Shown here one piece after another: positions 7,968 through 16,408 of a stretch of DNA of 64,000 nucleotides. Source of the stretch: Streptomyces sp. NBC_01788 (GTDB lineage: Bacteria > Actinomycetota > Actinomycetes > Streptomycetales > Streptomycetaceae). The translations under genes and the position numbers were made by a program. The notes below the pieces were generated by a model. That model ran no database searches, was not told the origin of the DNA, and was given only the letters and a program-made list of their open reading frames with translations. Numbering within the stretch: the stretch's first letter is position 1; each line of letters begins with the position of its first letter. Location: assembly GCF_035917575.1 (NCBI RefSeq), contig NZ_CP109090.1:6882001-6946000 (forward strand), given 5' to 3'.

Positions 7968-9005
7968 ATGGAGGGAGTTGCCGTCCGGCTGCAGGGCCTG
8001 CGCAGGACGTTCGGGGAGACGGCCGCCGTGGCCGGGGTCGACCTGGAGATCCGGGACGGGGAATTCTTCTCGATGCTCGGCCCCTCCGGCTCGGGCAAGA
8101 CCACCGTCCTGCGCCTGATCGCCGGCTTCGAGTCCCCCGACGCGGGCCGCGTGGAGCTCGCCGGGCAGGAGGTCACCGGCCTCGCCCCCTTCGAACGGGA
8201 CGTCCACACCGTCTTCCAGGACTACGCCCTCTTCCCCCACATGACCGTCGAGCAGAACGTCGCCTACGCCCTGAAGATTCGCAAAGTGCCCAAGGCGGAA
8301 CGCCTCGCCCGCGCCCGCAAGGCCCTCGCCGAGGTGCGTCTCGACGGCTACGGCGGACGGCGCCCGGCCGAACTCTCCGGCGGCCAACGCCAGCGCGTCG
8401 CCCTCGCCCGCGCCCTGGTCGGCCGCCCCCGCGTCCTGCTGCTCGACGAACCGCTCGGTGCCCTCGACCTCAAGCTGCGCGAGCAGATGCAGGTCGAACT
8501 CAAGGCGCTCCAGCGCGAGGTCGGCATCACCTTCGTGTTCGTCACCCACGACCAGGAGGAGGCCCTGACGATGAGCGACCGCATCGCCGTCTTCCACCAG
8601 GGCCGCATCGAACAGGTCGGCACCCCCGCCGAGATCTACGAACGCCCGGCGACCCCGTTCGTCGCCTCCTTCGTCGGCACCTCCAACCTGCTGGAGGGCG
8701 AGTCGGCCCAGCGGATCCTCGGCGTCCCCGGAACCCACAGCGTCCGGCCCGAGAAGATCCGCGTCCTGAAGGAGTCCGCCGACGCCGACGAACCCGGGCA
8801 GGCGATCGTCACCGGCACCGTCGCCGAGGTCGTCTACCTGGGCGACTCCACCCGCTTCCTGGTCGACCTCGACACCGGCGGTCGCCTGACCGCGCTCCAG
8901 CAGAACCTGGAGACCTCCGCCGAGGACGTCGCCGCCTACCGCGGCACCCGGGTTCGGCTGGCATGGCACCGCCGCCACGCCGTCCAGGTCCCCGACGCCC
9001 GCTGA
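7968..9005 (+). CDS. potA: Polyamine-type ABC importer ATPase
   Basis: This 345-aa ATPase energises import by the downstream permeases. Walker A is GPSGSGKTT (about residue 46), the Q-loop is followed by [14 protein letters not shown], the signature is [15 protein letters not shown], and Walker B is [12 protein letters not shown] with the switch histidine in [14 protein letters not shown] domain makes up the C-terminal ~100 residues. Length and the PotA/FbpC-like arrangement match spermidine/putrescine transporters. It is first of four codirectional genes. Polyamine specificity is inferred from the family. Confidence 0.9.
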   Translation: MEGVAVRLQGLRRTFGETAAVAGVDLEIRDGEFFSMLGPSGSGKTTVLRLIAGFESPDAGRVELAGQEVTGLAPFERDVHTVFQDYALFPHMTVEQNVAYALKIRKVPKAERLARARKALAEVRLDGYGGRRPAELSGGQRQRVALARALVGRPRVLLLDEPLGALDLKLREQMQVELKALQREVGITFVFVTHDQEEALTMSDRIAVFHQGRIEQVGTPAEIYERPATPFVASFVGTSNLLEGESAQRILGVPGTHSVRPEKIRVLKESADADEPGQAIVTGTVAEVVYLGDSTRFLVDLDTGGRLTALQQNLETSAEDVAAYRGTRVRLAWHRRHAVQVPDAR

Positions 9006-9041
9006 GCAAGCACCACCGCCCCCCGACCCATGGAGTACGTC

Positions 9042-10241
9042 GTGCGCCTGACCCGAACCCTCCAGACGGCGGCCGCCCTCACGCTGCTGCTCGCCGCCAC
9101 CGCCTGCGGCTCCTCCGGCTCGGGGAGCGGCACCTCCGCCACCGGCCTCAACCCTCCCGACCTCAAGGCGCAGGCCGAACTCGGCAGGACCGAGGGCCGG
9201 GTCAACGTCATCGCCTGGGCCGGCTACGTCGAGGACGGCTCCAACGACCCGAAGGCCGACTGGGTCAGCGGCTTCGAGAAGCAGACCGGCTGCCAGGTCC
9301 ACTCCAAGGTCGCGGCCAGCTCCGACGAGATGGTCAAACTCATGAAGACGGGGGAGTACGACACCGTCTCCGCCTCCGGCGACGCCTCCCTGCGCCTGAT
9401 CGCCTCCGGCGACGCCGCCCCCGTCAACACCGACCTCGTACCGAACTACAAGGACGTCTTCGACGACCTGAAGCTGCAGGCCTGGAACTCCGTCAAGGGC
9501 AAGGCCTACGGCATCCCGCACGGCCGCGGCGCCAACCTGCTCATGTACAACACCGAGAAGGTACGGCCCGCGCCCGACTCCTGGTCGGCCGTCTTCGACG
9601 ACGCGGCACGGTACAAGGGCCACGTCACGGCCTACGACTCGCCCATCTACATCGCCGACGCCGCCCTGTATCTCAAGGCCACCAGGCCCGAGTTGAAGAT
9701 CAAGGACCCGTACGCGCTCGACCAGAAGCAGTTCGACGCCGCCGTCGCCCTGCTGAAGAAGCAGAACGCCGACGTCGGCGAGTACTGGGGCGACTACCTG
9801 CAGGAGATCTCCGCGTTCAAGAGCGGCGACTCCCTGGTCGGCACCACCTGGCAGGTCATCGTGAACCTCGCCGCCTCCGAGGGCGCCAAGGTCAAGGCGT
9901 TCGTGCCCAAGGAGGGCGCGACCGGCTGGTCCGACACCTGGATGATCTCCGCCAAGTCCAAGCACCCCAACTGCGCCTACAAGTGGCTGGACTGGATCGT
10001 CTCCCCGAAGGTCAACGCCCAGGTGGCCGAGTACTTCGGCGAGGCCCCCGCCAACGCCAAGGCCTGCGAGCAGACCAGCGACAAGGACTTCTGCGCCACC
10101 TACCACGCCGCCGACACCGGCTACTGGAAGCGGGTCGCCTTCTGGAACACGCCGATCCCGCAGTGCCTGGACGACCGTACGGACGTCACATGCGTCCCGT
10201 ACGCCAAGTGGGTGCAGGCCTGGACCGAGATCAAGGGCTGA
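9042..10241 (+). CDS. potD: Polyamine-type substrate-binding lipoprotein (PotD family)
   Basis: A GTG at 9042 with GGAG six nt upstream gives a short signal peptide with lipobox AATAC (Cys about residue 22). A Ser/Gly linker and a PotD-like periplasmic-binding fold follow (RVNVIAWAGYVEDG, FEKQTGCQVHSKV, YDTVSASGDASLRLI, IPHGRGANLLMYNTEKV). Such proteins capture polyamines or similar cations outside the membrane and deliver them to the permease pair. An ATG at 9030 is in frame but less well spaced. At about 400 aa it is slightly longer than E. coli PotD. Confidence 0.9.
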   Translation: MRLTRTLQTAAALTLLLAATACGSSGSGSGTSATGLNPPDLKAQAELGRTEGRVNVIAWAGYVEDGSNDPKADWVSGFEKQTGCQVHSKVAASSDEMVKLMKTGEYDTVSASGDASLRLIASGDAAPVNTDLVPNYKDVFDDLKLQAWNSVKGKAYGIPHGRGANLLMYNTEKVRPAPDSWSAVFDDAARYKGHVTAYDSPIYIADAALYLKATRPELKIKDPYALDQKQFDAAVALLKKQNADVGEYWGDYLQEISAFKSGDSLVGTTWQVIVNLAASEGAKVKAFVPKEGATGWSDTWMISAKSKHPNCAYKWLDWIVSPKVNAQVAEYFGEAPANAKACEQTSDKDFCATYHAADTGYWKRVAFWNTPIPQCLDDRTDVTCVPYAKWVQAWTEIKG

Positions 10242-10244
10242 ACC

Positions 10245-11147
10245 ATGACCGTCACCGCCCAGGCCGCCGGACGACAGGGCTCACGGGCCGGCGTCCGGCG
10301 GCTGGCCGGGATGCTGCACGGCCGCCCCCGGCTGCGCCTCTCCCTGCTGTTGACCGCCCCGCTGCTGTGGCTGGCCGTGCTGTACCTCGGCTCGCTGACC
10401 GTGCTGTTCCTCTCCGCCTTCTGGACGACGAACTCCTTCACCTCCGAGGTCGTCAAGGTCTGGTCGCTGGACAACTTCCGTGCTCTGCTGACGACTTCCG
10501 TCTTCCACCAGGTGATCCTGCGCAGCGTCGGCGTGGCCCTCGCGGTCACCGCCCTGTGCGCGCTGATCGCCTTCCCGCTCGCCTTCTGCACCGCGCGCGT
10601 CGCCCGGCCCCGGTGGCGGCCCCTGCTCGTCGTCGCCATCCTCACTCCCCTGTGGGCGAGTTACCTGGTCAAGGTGTACGCCTGGCGGCTCATCCTGTCC
10701 CAGGGCGGGCTCGCCGACTGGATGCTGAGGCCGTTCGGGCTGAGCGGCCCCGGATTCGGCCTGCCGGCCGCCCTCATCACCCTGACCTACCTCTGGCTGC
10801 CGTACATGATCCTGCCGATCCACACCGCCCTCGAGCAGTTGCCGGCCAACCTGCTCGACGCGTCCGCCGACCTCGGGGCGCGTCCCTGGCGCACCTTCCG
10901 GTCGGTGGTGCTGCCCATGGTGCTGCCCGGGGTCGCCGCCGGGTCCGTCTTCACCTTCTCGCTCAGCCTCGGCGACTACATCACCGTGCAGATCGTGGGC
11001 GGCAAGACCCAGCTGATCGGCAACCTCGTCTACTCCAACATCGAACTCAACCTGCCCATGGCCGCCGCGCTCGGCACGGTGCCCGTCGTCGTCATCGTGC
11101 TCTACCTGCTGGCGATGCGGCGCACGGGCGCCCTCAGCAGCCTCTGA
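10245..11147 (+). CDS. potB: Polyamine-type ABC permease, first subunit
   Basis: This 300-aa integral membrane protein has about six transmembrane segments, starting at LRLSLLLTAPLLWLAVLYLG. The EAA loop (LLDASADLGARPWRTFRSVV) contacts the ATPase. A cytoplasmic basic N-terminus precedes the first helix. It starts 3 bp after the binding-protein stop and is clearly in the same operon. It pairs with the following PotC-like subunit to form the channel. Confidence 0.9.
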   Translation: MTVTAQAAGRQGSRAGVRRLAGMLHGRPRLRLSLLLTAPLLWLAVLYLGSLTVLFLSAFWTTNSFTSEVVKVWSLDNFRALLTTSVFHQVILRSVGVALAVTALCALIAFPLAFCTARVARPRWRPLLVVAILTPLWASYLVKVYAWRLILSQGGLADWMLRPFGLSGPGFGLPAALITLTYLWLPYMILPIHTALEQLPANLLDASADLGARPWRTFRSVVLPMVLPGVAAGSVFTFSLSLGDYITVQIVGGKTQLIGNLVYSNIELNLPMAAALGTVPVVVIVLYLLAMRRTGALSSL

Positions 11148-11185
11148 CCGTCCTCGGCAGCCTTCTCTGGGGGGTGTACCACGTC

Positions 11186-12001
11186 ATGCAGCTCTCCCGT
11201 GGCGCGCGCGTCGCGCTGCGCGTCGCCGCCGCCTTCGGCTTCGCGGTGATCTACGTCCCGCTCCTGCTGGTCCTCGTCAACTCTTTCAACCCGGACCGCA
11301 GCGCCAGTTGGCCGCCGCCCGGCCTGACCCTGCACTGGTGGTCGGTGGCCTGGGACAACTCCGGGGCGCGCGGCGCCGTCTGGGTCTCGGTGAAGGCGGG
11401 TCTGGGTGCCACCGCGATCGCACTGGTCCTCGGCACGCTCATCGCCTTCGCGGTGGCCCGGCACCGCTTCTTCGGCCGCGACACCCTGTCCTTCGTGGTC
11501 GTGCTGCCGATCGCGCTGCCCGGCATCGTCACCGGCATCGCCCTGAACTCCGCCTTCTCCACGGTGCTCCGGCCGCTCGGTGTCGGCCTCGGCATGTTCA
11601 CCGTGGTCGTCGGGCACGCCACGTTCTGCATCGTCGTGGTCTTCAACAACGTCGTGGCCCGGCTGCGCCGCACCTCCGGCTCGTACGAGGAGGCGGCGAT
11701 GGACCTCGGCGCGAACACCTTCCGCGCCTTCGTCGACGTCACCTTCCCGCTGGTGCGCTCCGCGCTGTTCGCCGGCGGCCTGCTCGCCTTCGCCCTGTCC
11801 TTCGACGAGGTCGTGGTCACCACCTTCACCGCGGGACCCGGCGTCGAGACCCTGCCCATCTGGATCTTCAACAACATGACCCGACCCCAGCAGGCCCCCG
11901 TGGTCAACGTCGTGGCAGCCGTCCTGGTCCTCCTCTCCGTCATCCCGATCTACGTAGCCCAACGCCTGTCCTCGGACACGGCGACGGAGAGCAGGATCTA
12001 G
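11186..12001 (+). CDS. potC: Polyamine-type ABC permease, second subunit
   Basis: This 271-aa membrane protein has six predicted helices and the PotC-like EAA loop (YEEAAMDLGANTFRAFVDVT), followed by FALSFDEVVVTTFTAGPG, a typical PotC/PotI segment. The ATG at 11186 follows a G-rich Shine-Dalgarno. The 38-nt gap to the upstream permease suggests the same transcript. It ends the four-gene importer operon. Confidence 0.9.
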   Translation: MQLSRGARVALRVAAAFGFAVIYVPLLLVLVNSFNPDRSASWPPPGLTLHWWSVAWDNSGARGAVWVSVKAGLGATAIALVLGTLIAFAVARHRFFGRDTLSFVVVLPIALPGIVTGIALNSAFSTVLRPLGVGLGMFTVVVGHATFCIVVVFNNVVARLRRTSGSYEEAAMDLGANTFRAFVDVTFPLVRSALFAGGLLAFALSFDEVVVTTFTAGPGVETLPIWIFNNMTRPQQAPVVNVVAAVLVLLSVIPIYVAQRLSSDTATESRI

Positions 12002-12036
12002 CACGGCAACGGGCACGGCAACGGCCGACATCCTTT

Positions 12037-12061
12037 ACGCAAGCAGTTTGCGTTTCTTGCG
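12037..12061. promoter_or_regulatory. LacI-type operator region of the alpha-glucan locus
   Basis: ACGCAA (12037-12042) and TTGCGT (12048-12053) form a 17-bp inverted repeat. CTTGCG half-sites follow at 12056-12061 and about 12068. One CTTGCG half-site recurs at 13126-13131 before the binding-protein gene. This suggests autoregulation plus control of the transport operon by the LacI protein. Confidence 0.55.
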
Positions 12062-12075
12062 TTAGGCTTGCGTGT

Positions 12076-13074
12076 ATGACGCGACGACTTGCGGAAGTGG
12101 CGAAGAAGGTCGGGGTCAGTCAGGCCACGGTCAGCCGGGTGCTCAACGGGAAGCCCGGAGTGTCCGACGCCACCCGGCAGGCGGTGCTCTCCGCGCTGGA
12201 CGTGCTCGGGTACGAGCGGCCGACGCAACTGCGCGGCGAGCGGGCCCGGCTGGTGGGCCTGGTCCTGCCCGAGCTGCAGAACCCGATCTTCCCGGCCTTC
12301 GCGGAGGCCATCGGCGGCGCGCTGGCCCAGCTCGGGCTCACCCCGGTGCTGTGCACCCAGACCAAGGGCGGGGTCTCCGAGGCGGACTACGTCGAGCTGC
12401 TGCTGCAACAGCAGGTCTCCGGCGTCGTGTTCGCCGGCGGCCTCTACGCCCAGGCGGACGCGCCGCACGACCACTACCGGCGGCTCGCCGAGCGCAACAT
12501 CCCCGTGGTGCTGGTCAACGCGGCCATAGAGGACCTCGGTTTCCCCGCGGTGTCCTGCGACGACGCGGTCGCCGTGGAGCAGGCCTGGCGCCATCTCGCC
12601 TCCCTGGGGCACGAGCGGATCGGCCTGGTGCTCGGGCCGGAGGACCACATGCCGTCGGCCCGGAAGCTGGCCGCGGCCCGCACCCTCGCGGGCGAGCTGC
12701 CCGACGAGTTCGTGGCGCGGGCGATCTTCTCCATCGAGGGCGGCCACGCGGCCGGGGCCAAGCTGATCGACCGCGGGGTGACCGGCCTCATCTGCGCCAG
12801 CGACCCGCTCGCACTGGGTGTCGTACGGGCCGCCAGGCGCAAGGGACTCGACGTGCCCGGTCGGATCTCCGTCGTGGGCTACGACGACTCCGCGCTGATG
12901 AACTGCACGGAACCGCCGCTCACCACCGTGCGCCAGCCCATCGAGTCCATGGGCAGGGCCGCGGTCGAACTGCTCAACGCACAGATCGGCGGCACCTCCG
13001 TACCGGCCGACGAGCTGCTGTTCGAGCCGGAACTGGTGGTCCGTGGCTCCACCGCGCAAGCACCGCGTGACTGA
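12076..13074 (+). CDS. LacI-family regulator of the alpha-glucan locus
   Basis: This 332-aa protein begins MTRRLAEVAKKVGVSQATVS with the LacI HTH and hinge helix, then a periplasmic-binding-like sensor domain (ARLVGLVLPELQNPIFP, GLICASDPLALGV, VVGYDDSALMNCTEPPLTTV). It sits directly upstream of a sugar-binding lipoprotein, two permeases and two alpha-glucan hydrolases, so it most likely represses them until an oligosaccharide binds. Only about 14 nt separate the start from a CTTGCG half-site; the transcript may be nearly leaderless. It resembles MalR/ReSP-type regulators of Streptomyces. Confidence 0.9.
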   Translation: MTRRLAEVAKKVGVSQATVSRVLNGKPGVSDATRQAVLSALDVLGYERPTQLRGERARLVGLVLPELQNPIFPAFAEAIGGALAQLGLTPVLCTQTKGGVSEADYVELLLQQQVSGVVFAGGLYAQADAPHDHYRRLAERNIPVVLVNAAIEDLGFPAVSCDDAVAVEQAWRHLASLGHERIGLVLGPEDHMPSARKLAAARTLAGELPDEFVARAIFSIEGGHAAGAKLIDRGVTGLICASDPLALGVVRAARRKGLDVPGRISVVGYDDSALMNCTEPPLTTVRQPIESMGRAAVELLNAQIGGTSVPADELLFEPELVVRGSTAQAPRD

Positions 13075-13193
13075 GATCCAGTAGATCCTCTCTGCTGTCA
13101 AATAATTACAGATTCTGCGCGACATCTTGCGAAGCCCTGTCGCCGGTGCTTGAGTGTGCGGCGCCCACAGCTCCTGTCCAGAGGGGTCCACCG

Positions 13194-14546
13194 ATGTCAA
13201 GCACCGGCTTCCGCCGCACACTTGCGGCGATCGGCGTCTGTTCCTCCCTTGCCCTCGTCGCCACGGCCTGCGGGTCGTCGGACGACGAGTCGTCCGGCGG
13301 CAAGACCCGCATCACCGTCAACTGCGAGCCGCCCAAGAGCGCCAAGGTCGACCGGAAGTTCTTCGAGGAGGACATCGCCTCCTTCGAGAAACGGAACCAG
13401 GACATCGACGTCGTCGCGCACGACGCCTTCCCCTGTCAGGACCCGAAGACCTTCGACGCCAAGCTGGCCGGCGGCCAGATGGAGGACGTCTTCTACACCT
13501 ACTTCACCGACGCCAGGCACGTCGTGGACATCAACCAGGCCGCCGACCTCACCCCGTACGTCAAGGAGCTCAAGAGCTACGACACCATCCAGCAGCAGCT
13601 GCGGGACATCTACACCGTCGACGGGAAGATCTACGGCGTCCCGCGCACCGGCTACTCGATGGGCCTGATCTACAACCGCAAGCTCTTCGAGAAGGCGGGC
13701 CTCGACCCCGACAAGCCGCCGGCCACCTGGGAGGAGGTGCGCGCCGCCGCCAAGAGGATCGCCGCGCTCGGCGGCGGAACCGTCGGCTACGCCGACTACA
13801 GCGCCCAGAACCAGGGCGGCTGGCACTTCACCGCCGAGCTGTACTCGCAGGGCGGCGACGTCGTCGACGCCGACGGCAAGAAGGCCACCGTCGACACCCC
13901 CGAGGGCCACGCCGTGCTCCAGAACCTGCACGACATGCGCTGGACCGACGACTCGATGGGCAGCAAACAGCTCCTCGTCATCAACGACGTGCAGCAGATG
14001 ATGGGTTCGGGCAAGCTCGGCATGTACCTCTCCGCCCCCGACAACATCCCGATCCTGGTCAAGGAGAAGGGCGGCAACTACAAGGACCTGGCCCTCGCCC
14101 CGATGCCCGGCGGCAAGGGCACGCTCATCGGCGGCGACGGCTACATGTTCAACAAGAAGGCCACGCCCGACCAGATCCGCGCCGGCCTCAAGTGGCTCGA
14201 CCACATGTTCCTCACCCCCGGCGAGGGCTTCCTCGGCGACTACGCCCGCGCCAAGAAGAACGACGGCCCGGTCGGCCTGCCCGAGCCGCGGCTGTTCACC
14301 GGCGCCGCCGACGCCAAGGACCAGGAGGTCAAGAAGGCCAACGCGAACGTCCCGGTGGAGAACTACCAGGCCTTCCTCGACGGCAACAAGAACCTCCAGC
14401 TGAAGATAGAGCCGCCGAACGCCCAGCAGATCTACTCCGTCCTCGACGGGGTCGTCTCCGCCGTCCTCACCAAGAAGGACGCGAACATCGACCAGCTCCT
14501 CAAGGACGCCTCCGGCAAGATCGACAGCATCCTGTCCCGGAGCTGA
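13194..14546 (+). CDS. Sugar-binding lipoprotein of an oligosaccharide ABC importer
   Basis: This 450-aa protein has a signal peptide with lipobox VATAC (Cys26) and a family-1 solute-binding fold: FEKRNQDIDVVAHDAF, YGVPRTGYSMGLIYNRKLFE, GTLIGGDGYMFNKKAT. It starts at ATG 13194 with GAGGGG upstream. It leads an operon with two permeases, a GH13 glucosidase and a GH87 glucanase, so the expected ligand is an alpha-glucan oligosaccharide such as a nigero-oligosaccharide. Specificity is inferred from the enzymes. Confidence 0.9.
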   Translation: MSSTGFRRTLAAIGVCSSLALVATACGSSDDESSGGKTRITVNCEPPKSAKVDRKFFEEDIASFEKRNQDIDVVAHDAFPCQDPKTFDAKLAGGQMEDVFYTYFTDARHVVDINQAADLTPYVKELKSYDTIQQQLRDIYTVDGKIYGVPRTGYSMGLIYNRKLFEKAGLDPDKPPATWEEVRAAAKRIAALGGGTVGYADYSAQNQGGWHFTAELYSQGGDVVDADGKKATVDTPEGHAVLQNLHDMRWTDDSMGSKQLLVINDVQQMMGSGKLGMYLSAPDNIPILVKEKGGNYKDLALAPMPGGKGTLIGGDGYMFNKKATPDQIRAGLKWLDHMFLTPGEGFLGDYARAKKNDGPVGLPEPRLFTGAADAKDQEVKKANANVPVENYQAFLDGNKNLQLKIEPPNAQQIYSVLDGVVSAVLTKKDANIDQLLKDASGKIDSILSRS

Positions 14547-14551
14547 CGGCG

Positions 14552-15505
14552 ATGACGAAGACGGCAGCGCGGCGATCCGCCCCGGCGGTCGCCGTACGCT
14601 CCCTCCCGGCGCCGCCCCCGGCAGGGGACCGGAGGCGGCGGCGACTGCGCGACCAGCTCCACGCCTACGGATTCCTCCTCGGCGGCCTCGTCTGCTTCGC
14701 CCTGTTCTCCTGGTACCCGGCGATCCGCGCGGTCGTGATCGCCTTCCAGAAGTACACGCCGGGCGCCGAGCCCGAGTGGGTCGGCACCGCCAACTTCACC
14801 CGCGTCCTGCACGACCCGGAGTTCACGGCGGCCTGGCGCAACACGCTCACCTTCACGCTGCTGGCCCTGCTCATCGGCTTCGCCGTCCCGTTCGCCCTCG
14901 CCCTGGTCCTCAACGAACTCCGCCACGCCAAGGCCTTCTTCCGGGTCGTGGTCTACCTGCCGGTGATGATCCCGCCGGTGGTGAGCGCCCTGCTCTGGAA
15001 GTGGTTCTACGACCCCGGCGCCGGCCTCGCCAACGAGGCGCTGCGCTTCATGCACCTGCCCACCTCGAACTGGACCAACGGCGCCGACACCGCCCTGCTC
15101 TCCCTGGTGATCGTGGCGACCTGGGCCAACATGGGCGGCACCGTCCTGATCTACCTCGCCGCGCTCCAGTCCATCCCCGGCGAGCTGTACGAGGCCGCGG
15201 AACTGGACGGTGCGAACCTCCTCCAGCGCGTGCGGCACGTGACGGTCCCGCAGACCAGGTTCGTCATCCTGATGCTGATGCTCCTCCAGATCATCGCCAC
15301 CATGCAGGTGTTCACGGAACCGTTCGTCATCACGGGCGGCGGCCCGGAGAACGCCACGGTCACCGTGCTCTACCTGATCTACAAGTACGCCTTCCTCTAC
15401 AACGACTTCGGCGGGGCCTGCGCGCTCAGCGTGATGCTCCTGGTGCTGCTCGGCGCGTTCTCGGCCGTCTATCTGCGGCTCACCCGCTCCGAGGGGGACG
15501 CATGA
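14552..15505 (+). CDS. Sugar ABC permease, MalF/LacF-like subunit
   Basis: This 317-aa protein has a basic cytoplasmic N-terminus, six predicted helices beginning around LHAYGFLLGGLVCFALFSWY, and the EAA loop LYEAAELDGANLLQRVRHVT. It is typical of the first permease of CUT1 sugar importers. It begins 5 bp after the binding-protein stop, and its stop overlaps the next start (ATGA). No ATPase gene is in the operon, so a shared MsiK-type ATPase is expected to drive it, as in other Streptomyces sugar importers. Confidence 0.9.
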   Translation: MTKTAARRSAPAVAVRSLPAPPPAGDRRRRRLRDQLHAYGFLLGGLVCFALFSWYPAIRAVVIAFQKYTPGAEPEWVGTANFTRVLHDPEFTAAWRNTLTFTLLALLIGFAVPFALALVLNELRHAKAFFRVVVYLPVMIPPVVSALLWKWFYDPGAGLANEALRFMHLPTSNWTNGADTALLSLVIVATWANMGGTVLIYLAALQSIPGELYEAAELDGANLLQRVRHVTVPQTRFVILMLMLLQIIATMQVFTEPFVITGGGPENATVTVLYLIYKYAFLYNDFGGACALSVMLLVLLGAFSAVYLRLTRSEGDA

Positions 15506-16377
15506 GCACCCGGACCCTGATCTCCCCGGCCGTCCTGGCCCGCCCGCGCGGCAAGGCCGTCTACTGGACCGTCTTCACCGGTGTCGTCCTGCTCTTCGCG
15601 CTCGCCTTCCTCTTCCCGGTCTACTGGATGGCGACCGGCGCGATGAAGTCGCCCGACGAGATCGCCCGCACCCCGCCCACCCCGCTGCCCGAGCGATGGC
15701 ACCTCGGCGGCTTCACCGACGCCTGGGACCTGATGCAGCTCCCGCAGCATCTGTGGAACACGGTGGTGCAGGCCGCCGGCGCCTGGGCGTTCCAGCTGGT
15801 GTTCTGCACCGCCGCCGCCTACGCCCTGTCCAAGCTGAGACCCGCCTTCGGCAAGGTGGTCCTCGGCGGCATCCTCGCCACCCTCATGGTCCCGGCGCAG
15901 GCCCTCGTCGTACCGAAGTACCTGACGGTCGCCGATCTGCCGCTGATCCACACGAGCCTGCTCAACGACCCCCTCGGGATCTGGCTGCCCGCCGTCGCCA
16001 ACGCCTTCAACCTCTACCTCCTCAAACGGTTCTTCGACCAGCTCCCGCGGGACGTGCTGGAGGCCGCCGAGATCGACGGCGCCGGACGGCTGCGCATCCT
16101 GTGGTCGGTGGTGCTGCCCATGTCCCGGCCGGTCCTCGGCGTAGTCTCGATCTTCGCGCTGGTCGCCGTGTGGCAGGACTTCCTCTGGCCGCTGATGGTC
16201 TTCTCCGACACCGACAAGCAGCCGATCAGCGTGGCCCTCGTCCAGCTCTCGCAGAACATCCAACTGACCGTGCTGGTCGCCGCGATGGTGATCGCCAGCG
16301 TTCCGATGGTCGCCCTGTTCCTCGTCTTCCAGCGGCACATCATCGCCGGGATCAGCGCCGGCAGCACCAAGGGCTGA
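15502..16377 (+). CDS. Sugar ABC permease, MalG/LacG-like subunit
   Basis: This 291-aa membrane protein has six predicted helices, the MalG-type EAA loop (VLEAAEIDGAGRLRILWSVV) and the conserved end segment around VFQRHIIAGISAGSTKG. It is translationally coupled to the previous permease by a 4-bp ATGA overlap. It forms the second half of the channel in this CUT1 importer. Confidence 0.92.
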   Translation: MSTRTLISPAVLARPRGKAVYWTVFTGVVLLFALAFLFPVYWMATGAMKSPDEIARTPPTPLPERWHLGGFTDAWDLMQLPQHLWNTVVQAAGAWAFQLVFCTAAAYALSKLRPAFGKVVLGGILATLMVPAQALVVPKYLTVADLPLIHTSLLNDPLGIWLPAVANAFNLYLLKRFFDQLPRDVLEAAEIDGAGRLRILWSVVLPMSRPVLGVVSIFALVAVWQDFLWPLMVFSDTDKQPISVALVQLSQNIQLTVLVAAMVIASVPMVALFLVFQRHIIAGISAGSTKG

Positions 16378-16408
16378 CACGGCCCCCCTCGACAGAAAGG
16401 CACGCACT

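Noticed and set aside
7910-12001. 1363-aa plus-strand frame spanning the polyamine operon
   Set aside because: It is low-complexity Arg/Pro/Gly in its first ~1090 residues, a shadow of potA-potD-potB; only its end (from 11186) is the real PotC frame.
12072-13070. 332-aa frame starting MYDATTCG
   Set aside because: Arg/Ala-rich shadow of the LacI gene, which starts four bases later in another frame.
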